From: DATJLY01 sp963773665
Lineage (GTDB): Bacteria > Pseudomonadota > Alphaproteobacteria > ATCC43930 > CGMCC-115725
DNA: 64,000 bases
Assembly: GCA_963773665.1 (NCBI GenBank)
Contig: CAVZBZ010000002.1
Coordinates: 1,184,739 to 1,248,738 of the forward strand
Reading direction: 5' to 3'
Shown in pieces: positions 18,397 through 26,977 of the stretch (the first letter of the stretch is position 1; each line of letters starts with the position of its first letter). The notes under the pieces were generated by a model, which was not told the origin of the DNA, ran no database searches, and saw only the letters and a list, made by a program, of their open reading frames with translations. The translations under genes and the position numbers were made by a program.

Positions 18397-19429
18397 TGTG
18401 AACTCTCAATAGGTTGTCCACTCGGTCCCGACCGAGGAAACTGATGTTGCTAACGCATCTTTTTCCTGGGGGGGGACCGAATGGACGTTCACAAGAATGC
18501 CCGGCTGACACCGGCAGGTCGAGGGGTCATGGTAGGGCGCGTTGTCGAGGGCGAGGCGCCGCGGCTCGTCGCGGAAGCGATGGGCGTGTGTGAGAAGACG
18601 GTGCGGAGGTGGGTGCGCCGTTTCCACGCCGAAGGTGCAGCGGGCCTGCGCGATCGCTCCTCACGGCCGCATCGCGTGCGTCGCCCAACGCCCGCGGTCG
18701 TCGTGGTTGGGATCGAGGCGCTGCGCCGCGAACGCTGGACTGGTGCGCAGATCGCGACGGAATGCGGCGTGTCGGAAGCGACCGTGTCCCGGGTGCTTCG
18801 CCGCCTGGGCCTCAACCGGCTGAAGGCCTTGGAGCCTGCCGAGCCTGTCCGGCGATACGAGCGCGACCGGCCCGGCGAGCTCATCCATATCGACATCAAG
18901 AAGCTCGGGCGTTTCAACCAGGTCGGCCATCGCATCACCGGCGATCGGACCGGTCAGAGCAGCCATCGCGGCGTCGGCTGGGAGTTCGTCCACGTCTGCA
19001 TCGACGACGCATCGCGGGTCGCCTTTGCCCGGGTTATGTCCGATGAGCGCAAGGGCAGCGCCGTGGCCTTCTTGGACGCCGCTGTCGCCTACTATGCCGA
19101 ACTCGGCGTTACGGTCGATCGCGTCATGACCGACAACGGGTCCTGCTATAGATCCTTCGCTTTCCGCGACGCCTGCCGAAGGCTCGGCCTCAAGCACATT
19201 CGCACCAGGGCCTATACGCCGCAGACTAATGGAAAGGCCGAGCGCTTCATCCAAACAGCGCTCAGGGAGTGGGCTTACGCCCGTGCCTACACCCACTCAG
19301 ACCAGCGAACCGTCGAGCTGCCGCGATGGCTGCATCGCTATAACTGGCATCGACCACATGGTAGCTTGGCAGCAAAACCACCCATCAGCCGCCTCGGTCT
19401 ATCCGGGGACAACCTGTTGAGGCTCCACA
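18397..19429 (+). mobile_element. IS481-family element, copy A
   Basis: 1033-bp insertion sequence. The terminal inverted repeats begin TGTGAACTCTCAATAGG (left) and TGTGGAGCCTCAACAGG (right, read inward) and share TGTG, CTCAA and AGGTTGTCC. It is flanked by TCTAGA (18391-18396) and CCTAGA (19430-19435), both fitting the NCTAGN target of IS481. It is the same as copy B except for one G in a poly-G run before the transposase (8 versus 9). The flanks are not identical, so this copy is not bounded by its own perfect duplication. Confidence 0.93.
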
Positions 19430-19434
19430 CCTAG
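18481..19434 (+). CDS. IS481-family transposase, copy A
   Basis: 317-residue DDE transposase. The N-terminal helix-turn-helix (about 20-60) includes ARLTPAGRGVMVGRVVEG. The rve-type catalytic core has the first Asp in GELIHIDIKKLGRF, the second in VMTDNGSCYRSF and the Glu in QTNGKAERFIQTALREW. The element ends at 19429, so the codon ACC and the TAG stop are completed by the flanking NCTAGN target sequence. Copy B therefore ends in Ile instead of Thr. Confidence 0.95.
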   Translation: MDVHKNARLTPAGRGVMVGRVVEGEAPRLVAEAMGVCEKTVRRWVRRFHAEGAAGLRDRSSRPHRVRRPTPAVVVVGIEALRRERWTGAQIATECGVSEATVSRVLRRLGLNRLKALEPAEPVRRYERDRPGELIHIDIKKLGRFNQVGHRITGDRTGQSSHRGVGWEFVHVCIDDASRVAFARVMSDERKGSAVAFLDAAVAYYAELGVTVDRVMTDNGSCYRSFAFRDACRRLGLKHIRTRAYTPQTNGKAERFIQTALREWAYARAYTHSDQRTVELPRWLHRYNWHRPHGSLAAKPPISRLGLSGDNLLRLHT

Positions 19435-20094
19435 AGCGGGATTGTTTTGGCCGGAGTTGATTGGGGATTCCCGAATCGGGGGCGTTTCTGATTCAACATG
19501 CTGGCTGGGCGAAGGGGGCCGGCATGAATGGCAAAACCTTATTCGATGGATCTTCGCGAGCGGGTTGTTGCGGCGGTCGAGAACGAGGGGCTGTCGCGGC
19601 ATGAAGCGGCGTCGCGGTTCGGGGTTGGCGTGAGCACGGCGATCGCCTGGGTGCGGCGCTTCCGGGAGACGGGGAGCGTGGTGCCGGGACAGATGGGCGG
19701 GCACAAGCCGAAGGCGATCCGGGACGAGCATGAGGTTTGGCTGCGCGAGCGCATTCGCGAGCGCGATTTCACTTTGCGCGGGCTTGTCCGCGAACTCGCC
19801 GGGCGCGGCCTCAAGTCATCATGGACAATCTCGGCAGCCACAAGGGACGCGCCGTCCGTCACGCCATCCGTGCCGTCGGCGCCAAGCTCATCCTCCTGCC
19901 GAAATACTCGCCCGACCTCAACCCCATCGAACAGCTCTTCGCCAAGCTCAAACACTTGCTGCGCAAAACCGCCGCGCGAAGCTTCGACGCCGTGACCGAA
20001 GCCATCGGACAGCTTCTCGGCAGCTTCACGCCGCAAGAATGCTCAAACTACTTCAGCAACTCCGGATATGGTCCCGCCTAATTCAATCCCGCTC
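19434..20094 (+). mobile_element. IS630-family element with 392-bp internal deletion
   Basis: 661-bp remnant between TA dinucleotides (19432-19433, 20095-20096), with ends GAGCGGGATTG and CAATCCCGCTC. Compared with the copy at 54525-55577 (1053 bp), both ends match but 392 bp are missing from the middle: GGCCTCAAG is joined directly to TCATCATGGAC near 19815. It is not autonomous. Both borders with flanking TA create CTAG sequences that carry the two IS481 copies. Confidence 0.93.
19528..20081 (+). pseudogene. IS630-family transposase remnant
   Basis: The N-terminal helix-turn-helix part (MAKPYSMDLRERVVAAVENE to ELAGRGLK) is intact. After it the deletion removes the slippery A-run and the first catalytic Asp region (FIDETW), and joins out of frame to the C-terminal part. 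That part still contains IMDNLGSHKG (second Asp) and NPIEQLFAKLK (Glu). It cannot give active transposase. Confidence 0.9.
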
Positions 20095-21047
20095 TAGATG
20101 TGGAGCCTCAACAGGTTGTCCCCGGATAGACCGAGGCGGCTGATGGGTGGTTTTGCTGCCAAGCTACCATGTGGTCGATGCCAGTTATAGCGATGCAGCC
20201 ATCGCGGCAGCTCGACGGTTCGCTGGTCTGAGTGGGTGTAGGCACGGGCGTAAGCCCACTCCCTGAGCGCTGTTTGGATGAAGCGCTCGGCCTTTCCATT
20301 AGTCTGCGGCGTATAGGCCCTGGTGCGAATGTGCTTGAGGCCGAGCCTTCGGCAGGCGTCGCGGAAAGCGAAGGATCTATAGCAGGACCCGTTGTCGGTC
20401 ATGACGCGATCGACCGTAACGCCGAGTTCGGCATAGTAGGCGACAGCGGCGTCCAAGAAGGCCACGGCGCTGCCCTTGCGCTCATCGGACATAACCCGGG
20501 CAAAGGCGACCCGCGATGCGTCGTCGATGCAGACGTGGACGAACTCCCAGCCGACGCCGCGATGGCTGCTCTGACCGGTCCGATCGCCGGTGATGCGATG
20601 GCCGACCTGGTTGAAACGCCCGAGCTTCTTGATGTCGATATGGATGAGCTCGCCGGGCCGGTCGCGCTCGTATCGCCGGACAGGCTCGGCAGGCTCCAAG
20701 GCCTTCAGCCGGTTGAGGCCCAGGCGGCGAAGCACCCGGGACACGGTCGCTTCCGACACGCCGCATTCCGTCGCGATCTGCGCACCAGTCCAGCGTTCGC
20801 GGCGCAGCGCCTCGATCCCAACCACGACGACCGCGGGCGTTGGGCGACGCACGCGATGCGGCCGTGAGGAGCGATCGCGCAGGCCCGCTGCACCTTCGGC
20901 GTGGAAACGGCGCACCCACCTCCGCACCGTCTTCTCACACACGCCCATCGCTTCCGCGACGAGCCGCGGCGCCTCGCCCTCGACAACGCGCCCTACCATG
21001 ACCCCTCGACCTGCCGGTGTCAGCCGGGCATTCTTGTGAACGTCCAT
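20094..21047 (-). CDS. IS481-family transposase, copy B
   Basis: 317-residue DDE transposase, the same as copy A except the last residue (Ile for Thr), because the final codon and TAG stop are read from the flanking TCTAGA target. The catalytic segments HIDIKK, MTDNGS and GKAERF are all present, so the copy is probably functional. Confidence 0.95.
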   Translation of the reverse strand: MDVHKNARLTPAGRGVMVGRVVEGEAPRLVAEAMGVCEKTVRRWVRRFHAEGAAGLRDRSSRPHRVRRPTPAVVVVGIEALRRERWTGAQIATECGVSEATVSRVLRRLGLNRLKALEPAEPVRRYERDRPGELIHIDIKKLGRFNQVGHRITGDRTGQSSHRGVGWEFVHVCIDDASRVAFARVMSDERKGSAVAFLDAAVAYYAELGVTVDRVMTDNGSCYRSFAFRDACRRLGLKHIRTRAYTPQTNGKAERFIQTALREWAYARAYTHSDQRTVELPRWLHRYNWHRPHGSLAAKPPISRLGLSGDNLLRLHI

Positions 21048-21132
21048 TCGGTCCCCCCCCCAGGAAAAAGATGCGTTAGCAACATCAGTTTCCTCGGTCG
21101 GGACCGAGTGGACAACCTATTGAGAGTTCACA
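20099..21132 (-). mobile_element. IS481-family element, copy B (inverted)
   Basis: 1034-bp copy in opposite orientation to copy A. It is flanked on both sides by TCTAGA (20093-20098 and 21133-21138), a perfect 6-bp target duplication. The outer end TGTGAACTCTCAATAGG faces the serine-recombinase fragment. The only difference from copy A noticed by eye is a 9-G rather than 8-G run ahead of the transposase start. Confidence 0.93.
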
Positions 21133-21133
21133 T

Positions 21134-21529
21134 CTAGAGGCCCAGGCGCCCGCCCCAGCGCCTGTGACGATCCACCCAAATGCGTCGGACATCTACCGCA
21201 GGAAGGTCGCCGATTTGCACGCCGCGCTGTCGGCTGACGATACTCGTGCTTCTACCGCCGAGGCGCTCCGTGGCTTGATCGAAGAGATCCGTGTCACGCC
21301 AGACAAAGCGGGCAACGCGATCGAACTCGTTGGCGAACTCGCCGAACTGCTGCGCCTTGGCGGCAGCAAAAACGCCGCTTTCCTGAGGGAAGCGGCGCGT
21401 TCGACAAAATTGGTTGCGGGGGCACGCAACCAATTTTATAGACTCTTTGCGGCTTTAGGGCTTAGTCCGTTGCAAAGACAAGCCTTTCGAGCGTTCCGCG
21501 AATTGGGCAACATTGGGACAAATAGCTGA
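21134..21529 (+). pseudogene. serine recombinase, C-terminal fragment cut by IS481
   Basis: The frame is open from the IS481 border: LEAQAPAPAPVTIHPNASDI, then RRKVADLHAALSADDTRASTAEALRGLIEEIRVTPDKAGNAIELVGELAELL. This is the C-terminal tail typical of alphaproteobacterial site-specific serine recombinases (resolvase/invertase family with Recombinase and zinc-ribbon domains). The catalytic N-terminus and the start are absent. The element's own recombination gene was therefore decapitated when IS481 copy B arrived. Confidence 0.8.
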
Positions 21530-21650
21530 GGATCGCCCGTTTTTGCCTATCCTTACCCGCTGTGCTCGCTCACTATGCGGCGCACCTCCTGAACGCTGTT
21601 CTGCGCCATCGACCACGGGTCCGCGATGGCGCAAGGACGGCCCGCTGCTT

Positions 21651-21938
21651 TCACTTGCCTGAAGGCTTGAGGTCCTTTGCCGTGTGAAACGGCAAGATGT
21701 CGCCATCTCGCTGCGGGTCGCTCAATAAGTCGAGCGCCCTGATAACCGCCGGATCACCGAACAGCCCCGCATCGGTGGCGAGGGAGCCGACGACCTGATA
21801 TGCCTCGGCGCATCGGTTGCTTAGTTTTTCCAGCATCGATGCGATCCGTATCAGATCGTCTTTGTCGAGCGTGAAGCGGCCCGCCTCTGCGCGTCTGCGC
21901 AAATCCGCGACCAAGTGTTCGACGGTGAGTGTTTTCAT
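21651..21938 (-). CDS. hypothetical protein, 95 aa
   Basis: MKTLTVEHLVADLRRRAEAG start, chosen because a GGAGGA ribosome site lies about 8 bp upstream. Rich in charged residues and largely helical; no recognised domain. It follows the ParB-like gene on the same strand but is separated from it by a terminator-like hairpin and a 22-bp perfect stem-loop, so it probably has its own transcription signals. Confidence 0.6.
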   Translation of the reverse strand: MKTLTVEHLVADLRRRAEAGRFTLDKDDLIRIASMLEKLSNRCAEAYQVVGSLATDAGLFGDPAVIRALDLLSDPQRDGDILPFHTAKDLKPSGK

Positions 21939-21986
21939 CTGGTATGTCCTCCGGCGCACAATGAGGGCGAATGTCGCCGCTATTAT

Positions 21987-22037
21987 AGTTTCATGTTGGA
22001 ATCTCCGCATTTTTAGCGGAGATTCCAACATGAAACT
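21987..22037. repeat. 22-bp perfect inverted repeat with 7-nt loop
   Basis: Arms 21987-22008 and 22016-22037 are exact reverse complements (starting AGTTTCATGTTGGAATC), separated by ATTTTTA. It lies about 50 bp upstream of the 95-aa hypothetical gene. No poly-T tail follows on either strand, so it is not a classical terminator; an operator, cruciform or RNA stem is possible. Confidence 0.85.
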
Positions 22038-22069
22038 CAGACCTGTCGCCACTTCCCGAAGGTTCCCTG

Positions 22070-22110
22070 AAACAAAAAGCGGCGCGGCTGACCAACGAGT
22101 CAGCCGCGCC
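22070..22110 (-). terminator. intrinsic terminator of the ParB-like gene
   Basis: Inverted repeat GGCGCGGCTGA (22081-22091) and TCAGCCGCGCC (22100-22110) with an 8-nt loop. On the minus strand it is followed by GCTTTTTG. It lies 20 bp past the ParB-like stop. Confidence 0.8.
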
Positions 22111-22129
22111 GTGGTGGTGTAACGGTCAA

Positions 22130-23883
22130 TCAATCCTCGTCGGACACTTCGTCAACCGACTCCGGCTCGTCCTCCGTCTCGGCGGGCGCGTCCGCATCGA
22201 CTGGCGGGAAACAGCATCGCCTCGGGAAGCCACTCGCGCGCCTTCTGTCTGCGCCGGGGTCGGCGTTGCCGTGGCATGTGCGCTCTGGAAGTGCCGGATC
22301 AGGCAATTCACAAGATCGGCCTTCTTGTAGGAGGACACCTGACCCGCCCCTTCGGCATAGCCGCAGTCGGCGGCGATGGCGACAAGCTGGTCGCGGGTGC
22401 GCCGCTCAAGGAAGCTGCGGTCGGGACGCCAGTGGTTGCGCATGTCAACGCCAAGGTCACGCGCCACGCGATTGAACAGGCTGTCCCTTGCATCGAGCCT
22501 CTGACAATCGCTCTGACCGAAGGTCAAGGCAATCAGCAACGTCTCAAGCTGCTCAAGGTCGTGATCGCTCAAACCCCTGCACGGCCTCGTACATGGTGAG
22601 GTCGTCGGCATCCGGCGACCGAAGCTGTCTCCACGCTGGCTCATCCTTCCTCGATGGCAAAGCCAAGCTTGGCTGCGAACTGCCGGGCCTGTCCTTCAAG
22701 GACGGCATAGGCGCTCTGCGCTTCGCTCTCCTTCGCCAAACTCGGGATCGCCTCATGCGGTTTGAACTTCATCAGGCGTTCCACCACGGAAACCTCCCTG
22801 ACCTTGCGCGGGCTGGCGAGAAGCATTTCCTGCACGGCGGCGGTCTTGTGGTGCGCGATGTGGGCGCACAACGCCGATGAATACGCGGCCTTGCGCTTCG
22901 GTGGCGCTGCCGGGTGGTCCATCGTCTCCGCTGCGGTCTGCTTGTCGATGCTGCGCTTGGCCAGACCTTCCCTGATCTCGACCCGGCCCGAGGGCGAGAG
23001 ATTGATAAGGACTCCGCCCTTCTGACGCTTCGATGCCTTGCGGTACTGCCAGTCGGGAATGTGGTAGGACGTCGGTCACTTCGACCCACGCGGCGCTGGC
23101 TTCGTGATGCTTCACAAGCTGCGCCACCGCCTCCTTTTGCAGGGCAAGAAACTGCTCCGCATCGTCAAAATACGAAGTCTCGTCCTCGGCAAAAAGGTCG
23201 GTGGTGATGGTCCCGGTATAGTTCTCCGCCGGGAAGATCGCCAAGGCCACGGTCGGGCGGTCGTCGATCATCGTCGCCTTGATATCCTCGGCGCTGCATC
23301 GTAACCGCGCTCGATCTTCTCAAGAATGCCCCGCTGAACTTCGTCGCTGCCCAAGCGTCAGGGCCTCGGCTTGCGACAGGGTGATTTCTCCCTTCGCCAG
23401 CGCTGCCTTTGCTTCCCTGCACAGACTGTTGAGCGCCAGACGCCGCTTGATCGTGGTGGCGCTCAACCCCGTCTGCGCGACCACATCGTCCAGCGTGACG
23501 CCCTTGTGAACCAGCTTCGTCAATGCCGCCGCTTCTTCCAGCGGCGTCATGTTCTGCCGTTGCAGGTTCTCGACCGTGGCAATGCGCAGCGTCTGGTCCT
23601 TCGACAGGTCGTCGCGGACCTCCACCGCGACCGTGAAATCCTCCGGCAGTTCGCCGCGATCCTCCAACAGCCTGAGCGCCCGGAGTCGCCGCGACCCGCT
23701 GACGATCTGGTAGTGCTGGCTCTTCTTGCCTTTGCCCTTCACCGGGCTGACGACAAGGTTGTGCAACAGGCCATCGGTCCTGATGCTGGCCGCCAGCCCC
23801 TCGATGGTCTTGCGGTCGATCTTCCGGCGCGGGTTGCCGCGGCTCGGCTCCAGTGCCGACAACGAAACGGATTGCATGGTCAT
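22130..23883 (-). pseudogene. ParB-like partition/nuclease protein, multiply frameshifted
   Basis: About 580 codons. The N-terminal ParB domain is clear: NPRRKIDRKTIEGLAASIRT, then YQIVSGSRRLRALRLL and the helix-turn-helix VTLDDVVAQTGLSATTIKRR. Conserved continuation appears in changing frames: ERGYDA..AEDIKATMIDDRPTVALAIFPAE, YHIPDWQYRKASKRQKGG, FKPHEAIPSLAKESEAQSAY, DLTMYEAVQG, SDHDLEQLETLLIALTFGQS, and a final acidic tail ending EVSDED. At least six single-base shifts are needed. ParB-like proteins of this length are common in alphaproteobacterial integrative elements. Coding sense survives throughout, so the lesions are recent or technical. A long leader precedes it (see 23960-24260). Confidence 0.82.
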
Positions 23884-23959
23884 GGTTTTCTCCTTCTTTT
23901 GATCAGCGCGGGCCGCGACCTTCGCGGCCCTTCAACCCTTCGCTTCCTTCCTTGGAAAG

Positions 23960-24260
23960 ACGGGTGCGCATGCACCCGTTGGCCCTCGCCGAGAGCGGGC
24001 GGGTGTGGGTCGGCGTGCGTTCGCGGCCGGCCGGGTTGCGGACGGGGCGGGCGTTTGGGGCCTGCGCCGGACGCGGCCCTGCCGGTCCAACAGAAGGCGC
24101 GCCGAAGGGAGGGAGGGCGGCGTCCTCCCTGAGCCCTGCTTACAAACGGAAGAACCGGTGAGCCGCCAGGCTCACGCCATCATGATCTTGCGCAAGGGAT
24201 CGTTACCCGAAAGGGCCGAGACCGGAGAGGCTCGGGGCGTGAGCCTAGAGCCCGGTCAGG
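23960..24260 (-). promoter_or_regulatory. parB leader, shared with the ardC leader (copy 1)
   Basis: The 524-bp gap between the ParB-like start and the fic gene contains no credible gene. Near the ParB start is a stem ACGGGTGC-GCAT-GCACCCGT (23960-23979). Farther up, read on the minus strand, come CCGGGCTCTA, GTCTCGGCC, CGGGTAACGATCCCTTGCGC and a stem GTGAGCC-TGGC-GGCTCAC. The same blocks in the same order occur at 51332-51650 upstream of the ArdC-like gene. Probably a 5' untranslated regulatory region; function unknown. Confidence 0.65.
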
Positions 24261-24366
24261 CCCGAACCATCGGGCGGGGCCGGATGCGCCCGTTATTCCC
24301 TTGAAAAACAGCGGGATAATGCCACATCAAAGCGGCCAATAAACCGGCCATTTAAGCGGCCAGTTT

Positions 24367-24400
24367 TGTAAGTTGAACTTACATAGTCATTTGATATACA
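24367..24400 (+). promoter_or_regulatory. fic promoter with palindromic operator, possibly leaderless
   Basis: TTGAAC (24373-24378) and TATACA (24395-24400) are spaced 16 bp. The -35 box lies inside a palindrome TGTAAGTT-G-AACTTACA (24367-24383). The -10 box ends only 7 bp before the ATG at 24408, so transcription would start at or near the A of ATG. Three AGCGGCCA/CCGGCCA repeats lie just upstream (24333-24365). Confidence 0.6.
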
Positions 24401-24407
24401 ATGAATT

Positions 24408-25641
24408 ATGAGCAAGAAGCAAGCGGACAAAGAACCGGCCAAAAAAGCGGTCCAAGACCGGGGTGAATCCATCGGCCTGATGGAGCCCCTGGTCATCGGC
24501 GACGGCTCGCGCCAGCGCGCCGCCCTGACCGATCTCGCCTTGGAGCTGGCGCAAAAGAGCGCCGGGTTCCGGCGCTCCCTGCCCGAAAGCCTGCTGGCCT
24601 CGCTCGCCGATCTCGTGCGCGTCGATGAACTGCTACTACAGCAACCTGATCGAAGGCCACAACACGCACCCGATCGATATCGAGCGCGCCCTCAAGGGCG
24701 ACTACAGCAAGGATACGAAGAAGCGCGACCTCCAGTTAGAGGCCAAAGCGCACATCACGGTCCAGCAATGGATCGACAGCGGCGGCCTCAAAGGCCGCGC
24801 CGTCACTGCGGACTCCATCCGCGAAATCCATCGCCGCTTCTGCGAACTGCTGCCGGACGATCTGCTGTGGATCGAAGACCCGGCGACGAAAGAGAAGATC
24901 AAGGTGATCCCCGGCGAACTCCGCGACCGCGATGTCGCGGTCGGCAAGCACGTCCCGGTCAGCCCGCCGGCGGTGCCGCGCTTTCTCAAACGCTTCGAAG
25001 AGGTCTACAGCAAGCTCGGCAAGACCGAGACGATCCTCGCGGCGGCGGCGGCGCATCACCGTCTCGCCTGGATTCACCCGTTCCTCGACGGCAACGGCCG
25101 CGTCGCGCGGCTGATGTCGCACGCGACACTGCTGGAAGCGCTCGATACCGGCGCCGTCTGGTCGATCGCCCGCGGCCTCGCCCGCAGTGTCGATGCCTAT
25201 AAAGGCCACCTTGCCGCCTGCGACCTGACGCGGCGCAACGATCTCGACGGCAGGGGCCATCTGAGCGAAGAGACGCTGACGGAATTCACAAGCTTCTTCC
25301 TCACCACCTGCATCGATCAGGTCACCTTCATGGAAGGCCTGATGCAGCCCGATCAGCTGCGCGCGCGCATCCTGCTGTGGGCGGAAGAGCAAATGCGCCT
25401 CAACAAGCTGCCGCCCAAATCCGGCGCCATCCTCGAAGCCGTGCTCTACCGCGGCGAACTCCCGCGCGCCGACACGCCCGCCATCGTCGACTCCAGCGAG
25501 CGCAGCGCCCGCCGCGTCGTCTCCGCCCTGATCGACCATGGCGTGCTCACATCCGAGAGCACGCGCGCGCCCTTACGCCTCGCCTTCCCCGCCACCCTCG
25601 CCTCGCGCTGGATGCCGGGATTGTTTCCGGAAAGGACCTGA
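24408..25641 (+). pseudogene. Fic-family AMPylase-type protein, frameshifted
   Basis: Filamentation-induced-by-cAMP protein; such enzymes transfer AMP or related groups to target proteins. The first 70 codons (MSKKQADKEPAKKAVQDRGE to SLADLVR) are in one frame, and the remainder (MNCYYSNLIEGHNTHPIDIE onwards) in the next. Removing one base near 24620 gives 410 residues. The active motif IHPFLDGNGRVARL is complete. The N-terminal inhibitory helix motif S-N-L-I-E-G (SxxxEG) is visible, so the protein would be auto-inhibited (class II). A winged-helix-like C-terminus follows (ERSARRVVSALIDHGVL). Its stop lies 3 bp before the GHKL ATPase fragment. Confidence 0.85.
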
Positions 25642-25644
25642 CAA

Positions 25645-26329
25645 ATGACAATCGAACAAATCACCCCCTTGGAACTTCGCCCTGAAATCCACAATCTATC
25701 GGTTTTGAAGCAGATCATTGAAAGCCGTAGCCGCTCGTTAGAGGTAGTGCGTGAAGCTTTATCGAACATGTGCGCTCCGGAAGTGGGAGCGCAAAATGTC
25801 TACGTGAAGTGTTTTGCACACCCAGACCATGGCGTGTCGTTTCTGTTTGAGGACGATGGCTGCGGCATGACACGCACTGGTAATGCAGAACATCCAGGCC
25901 GGCTGGATCGGTTCCTCAACGTGGGCTTTAGCGGGGCGGCAGGATTTCAAGGCCGATCGGTATTCATGGAAGGGCCTAGGATCGAAGCTAATGCTCAACT
26001 GTCGCCGTCTTGAACTCGAAACGTGGGCGGGTAGCCCCTCAGACCGAGTTTATAACGTGCAGGTCGTCGCTCCAGCCGAGAAACTTTTGAAGGCTCAGCC
26101 GGAATGGCCAAAGTTTTACGTGACGGAGCGTGATCCGGAATCGGGAGATCGCAAGGGCACTCGTATTAGCGTGCTGGGTTATGAGGGGGGTGAACGAGAT
26201 TACTTATTCGAAGACCTGCGCCAGTATATGTACTGGAACACTATCGTTGGAATGACGCATAAGCTTGAGACATTTCCAGGGGCCTATATACTTTACACAC
26301 TAGCGACTCAATCTAGTCTGTGCGCCTGA
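25645..26329 (+). pseudogene. GHKL-ATPase (Hsp90/MORC-like) N-terminal fragment, frameshifted
   Basis: The N-terminal ATP-binding region has an N-box-like VREALSNMCAPEV, the Bergerat G1 motif FEDDGCGM and, in a second frame, the G2-like SWKGLGSKLMLNCRRLELETW. One extra base near 25945 splits it. It ends abruptly after YWNTIVGMTHKLETFPGAYI, shorter than such proteins usually are. Base composition is markedly more AT-rich than the surrounding backbone. It directly follows fic. It may be the front half of a gene whose rear half is at 29214-30179. Confidence 0.65.
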
Positions 26330-26449
26330 TGCGCGCCCATGAGGACAAAGGAAGAGACCAAACGCATTTTGGCCGAGGGGCGCGCAGCCGTCCGGGTCAG
26401 CGCCGAAGAGCGTCCGCGCTTTGCGGGCTCGCGCGTTGACTGCGACAGA

Positions 26450-26724
26450 TTACTTTACGCTGTAGGGCGAGTGATCGCTGCTGAGTTTGAGTGCCTCGAT
26501 CATATCCGCAAGTTGGTCCTCGTCGAGAACACCGCCAGTCAACGCCGCGCCCTCTTTGATTACTTCTTCTATTTTCCCGGCGGCCCCACACTCCAAGCAG
26601 GCGATAGAGTTGCGGGTTCTGTGTGCGCAATCGAGAAGACCGATTGCGGTACATGAACGAGCGTCGGGGCTTCGGCGCAGAACCCGCAAGTGTGGCCGAG
26701 GACGAGAAAGTTGAGAACGCTCAT
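26450..26724 (-). pseudogene. small zinc-ribbon-like protein, probable frameshift
   Basis: Start MSVLNFLVLGHTCGFCAEAP after an AGGGAG ribosome site. In another frame it continues with IACLECGAAGKIEEVIKEGA and ends HSPYSVK. The pairs CGFC and CLEC could bind one zinc ion. The exact join is uncertain and the coding assignment is weak. An overlapping plus-strand open frame (26339-26656) is not favoured because it lacks family features. Confidence 0.35.
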
Positions 26725-26977
26725 GGGGAACTCCCTAGGGAGGGTGAGATTACGAAGGCGATGGCGGCGGCGGGCGCGCGGGAATGTGGGTAAGCGACTC
26801 TTCTGCGTGCGCCCAGCCAGCGATAGCGACCCCAACGAGAGCCGCCGCTTTTGGGAACTCTCGCAGGTCTGTCCTCACCGCCCCTCTGGGTCTTTTCGCC
26901 ATCGTTCGCTCCCGATGGACTAGCGACTCAGTCCGCATTTCGTGTAAGAGGCGTTGGCGATGACTCTCATTGAGAAG

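Noticed and set aside
18397..21132. Simple composite transposon carrying cargo
   Set aside because: The only DNA between the IS481 copies is the IS630 remnant, and the insertion sites coincide with its borders; stepwise insertion explains it as well as co-transposition does.
26339..26656. Plus-strand 105-codon frame after the GHKL fragment
   Set aside because: No recognisable features; the opposite strand has a start with ribosome site and paired CxxC motifs, though that is weak too.
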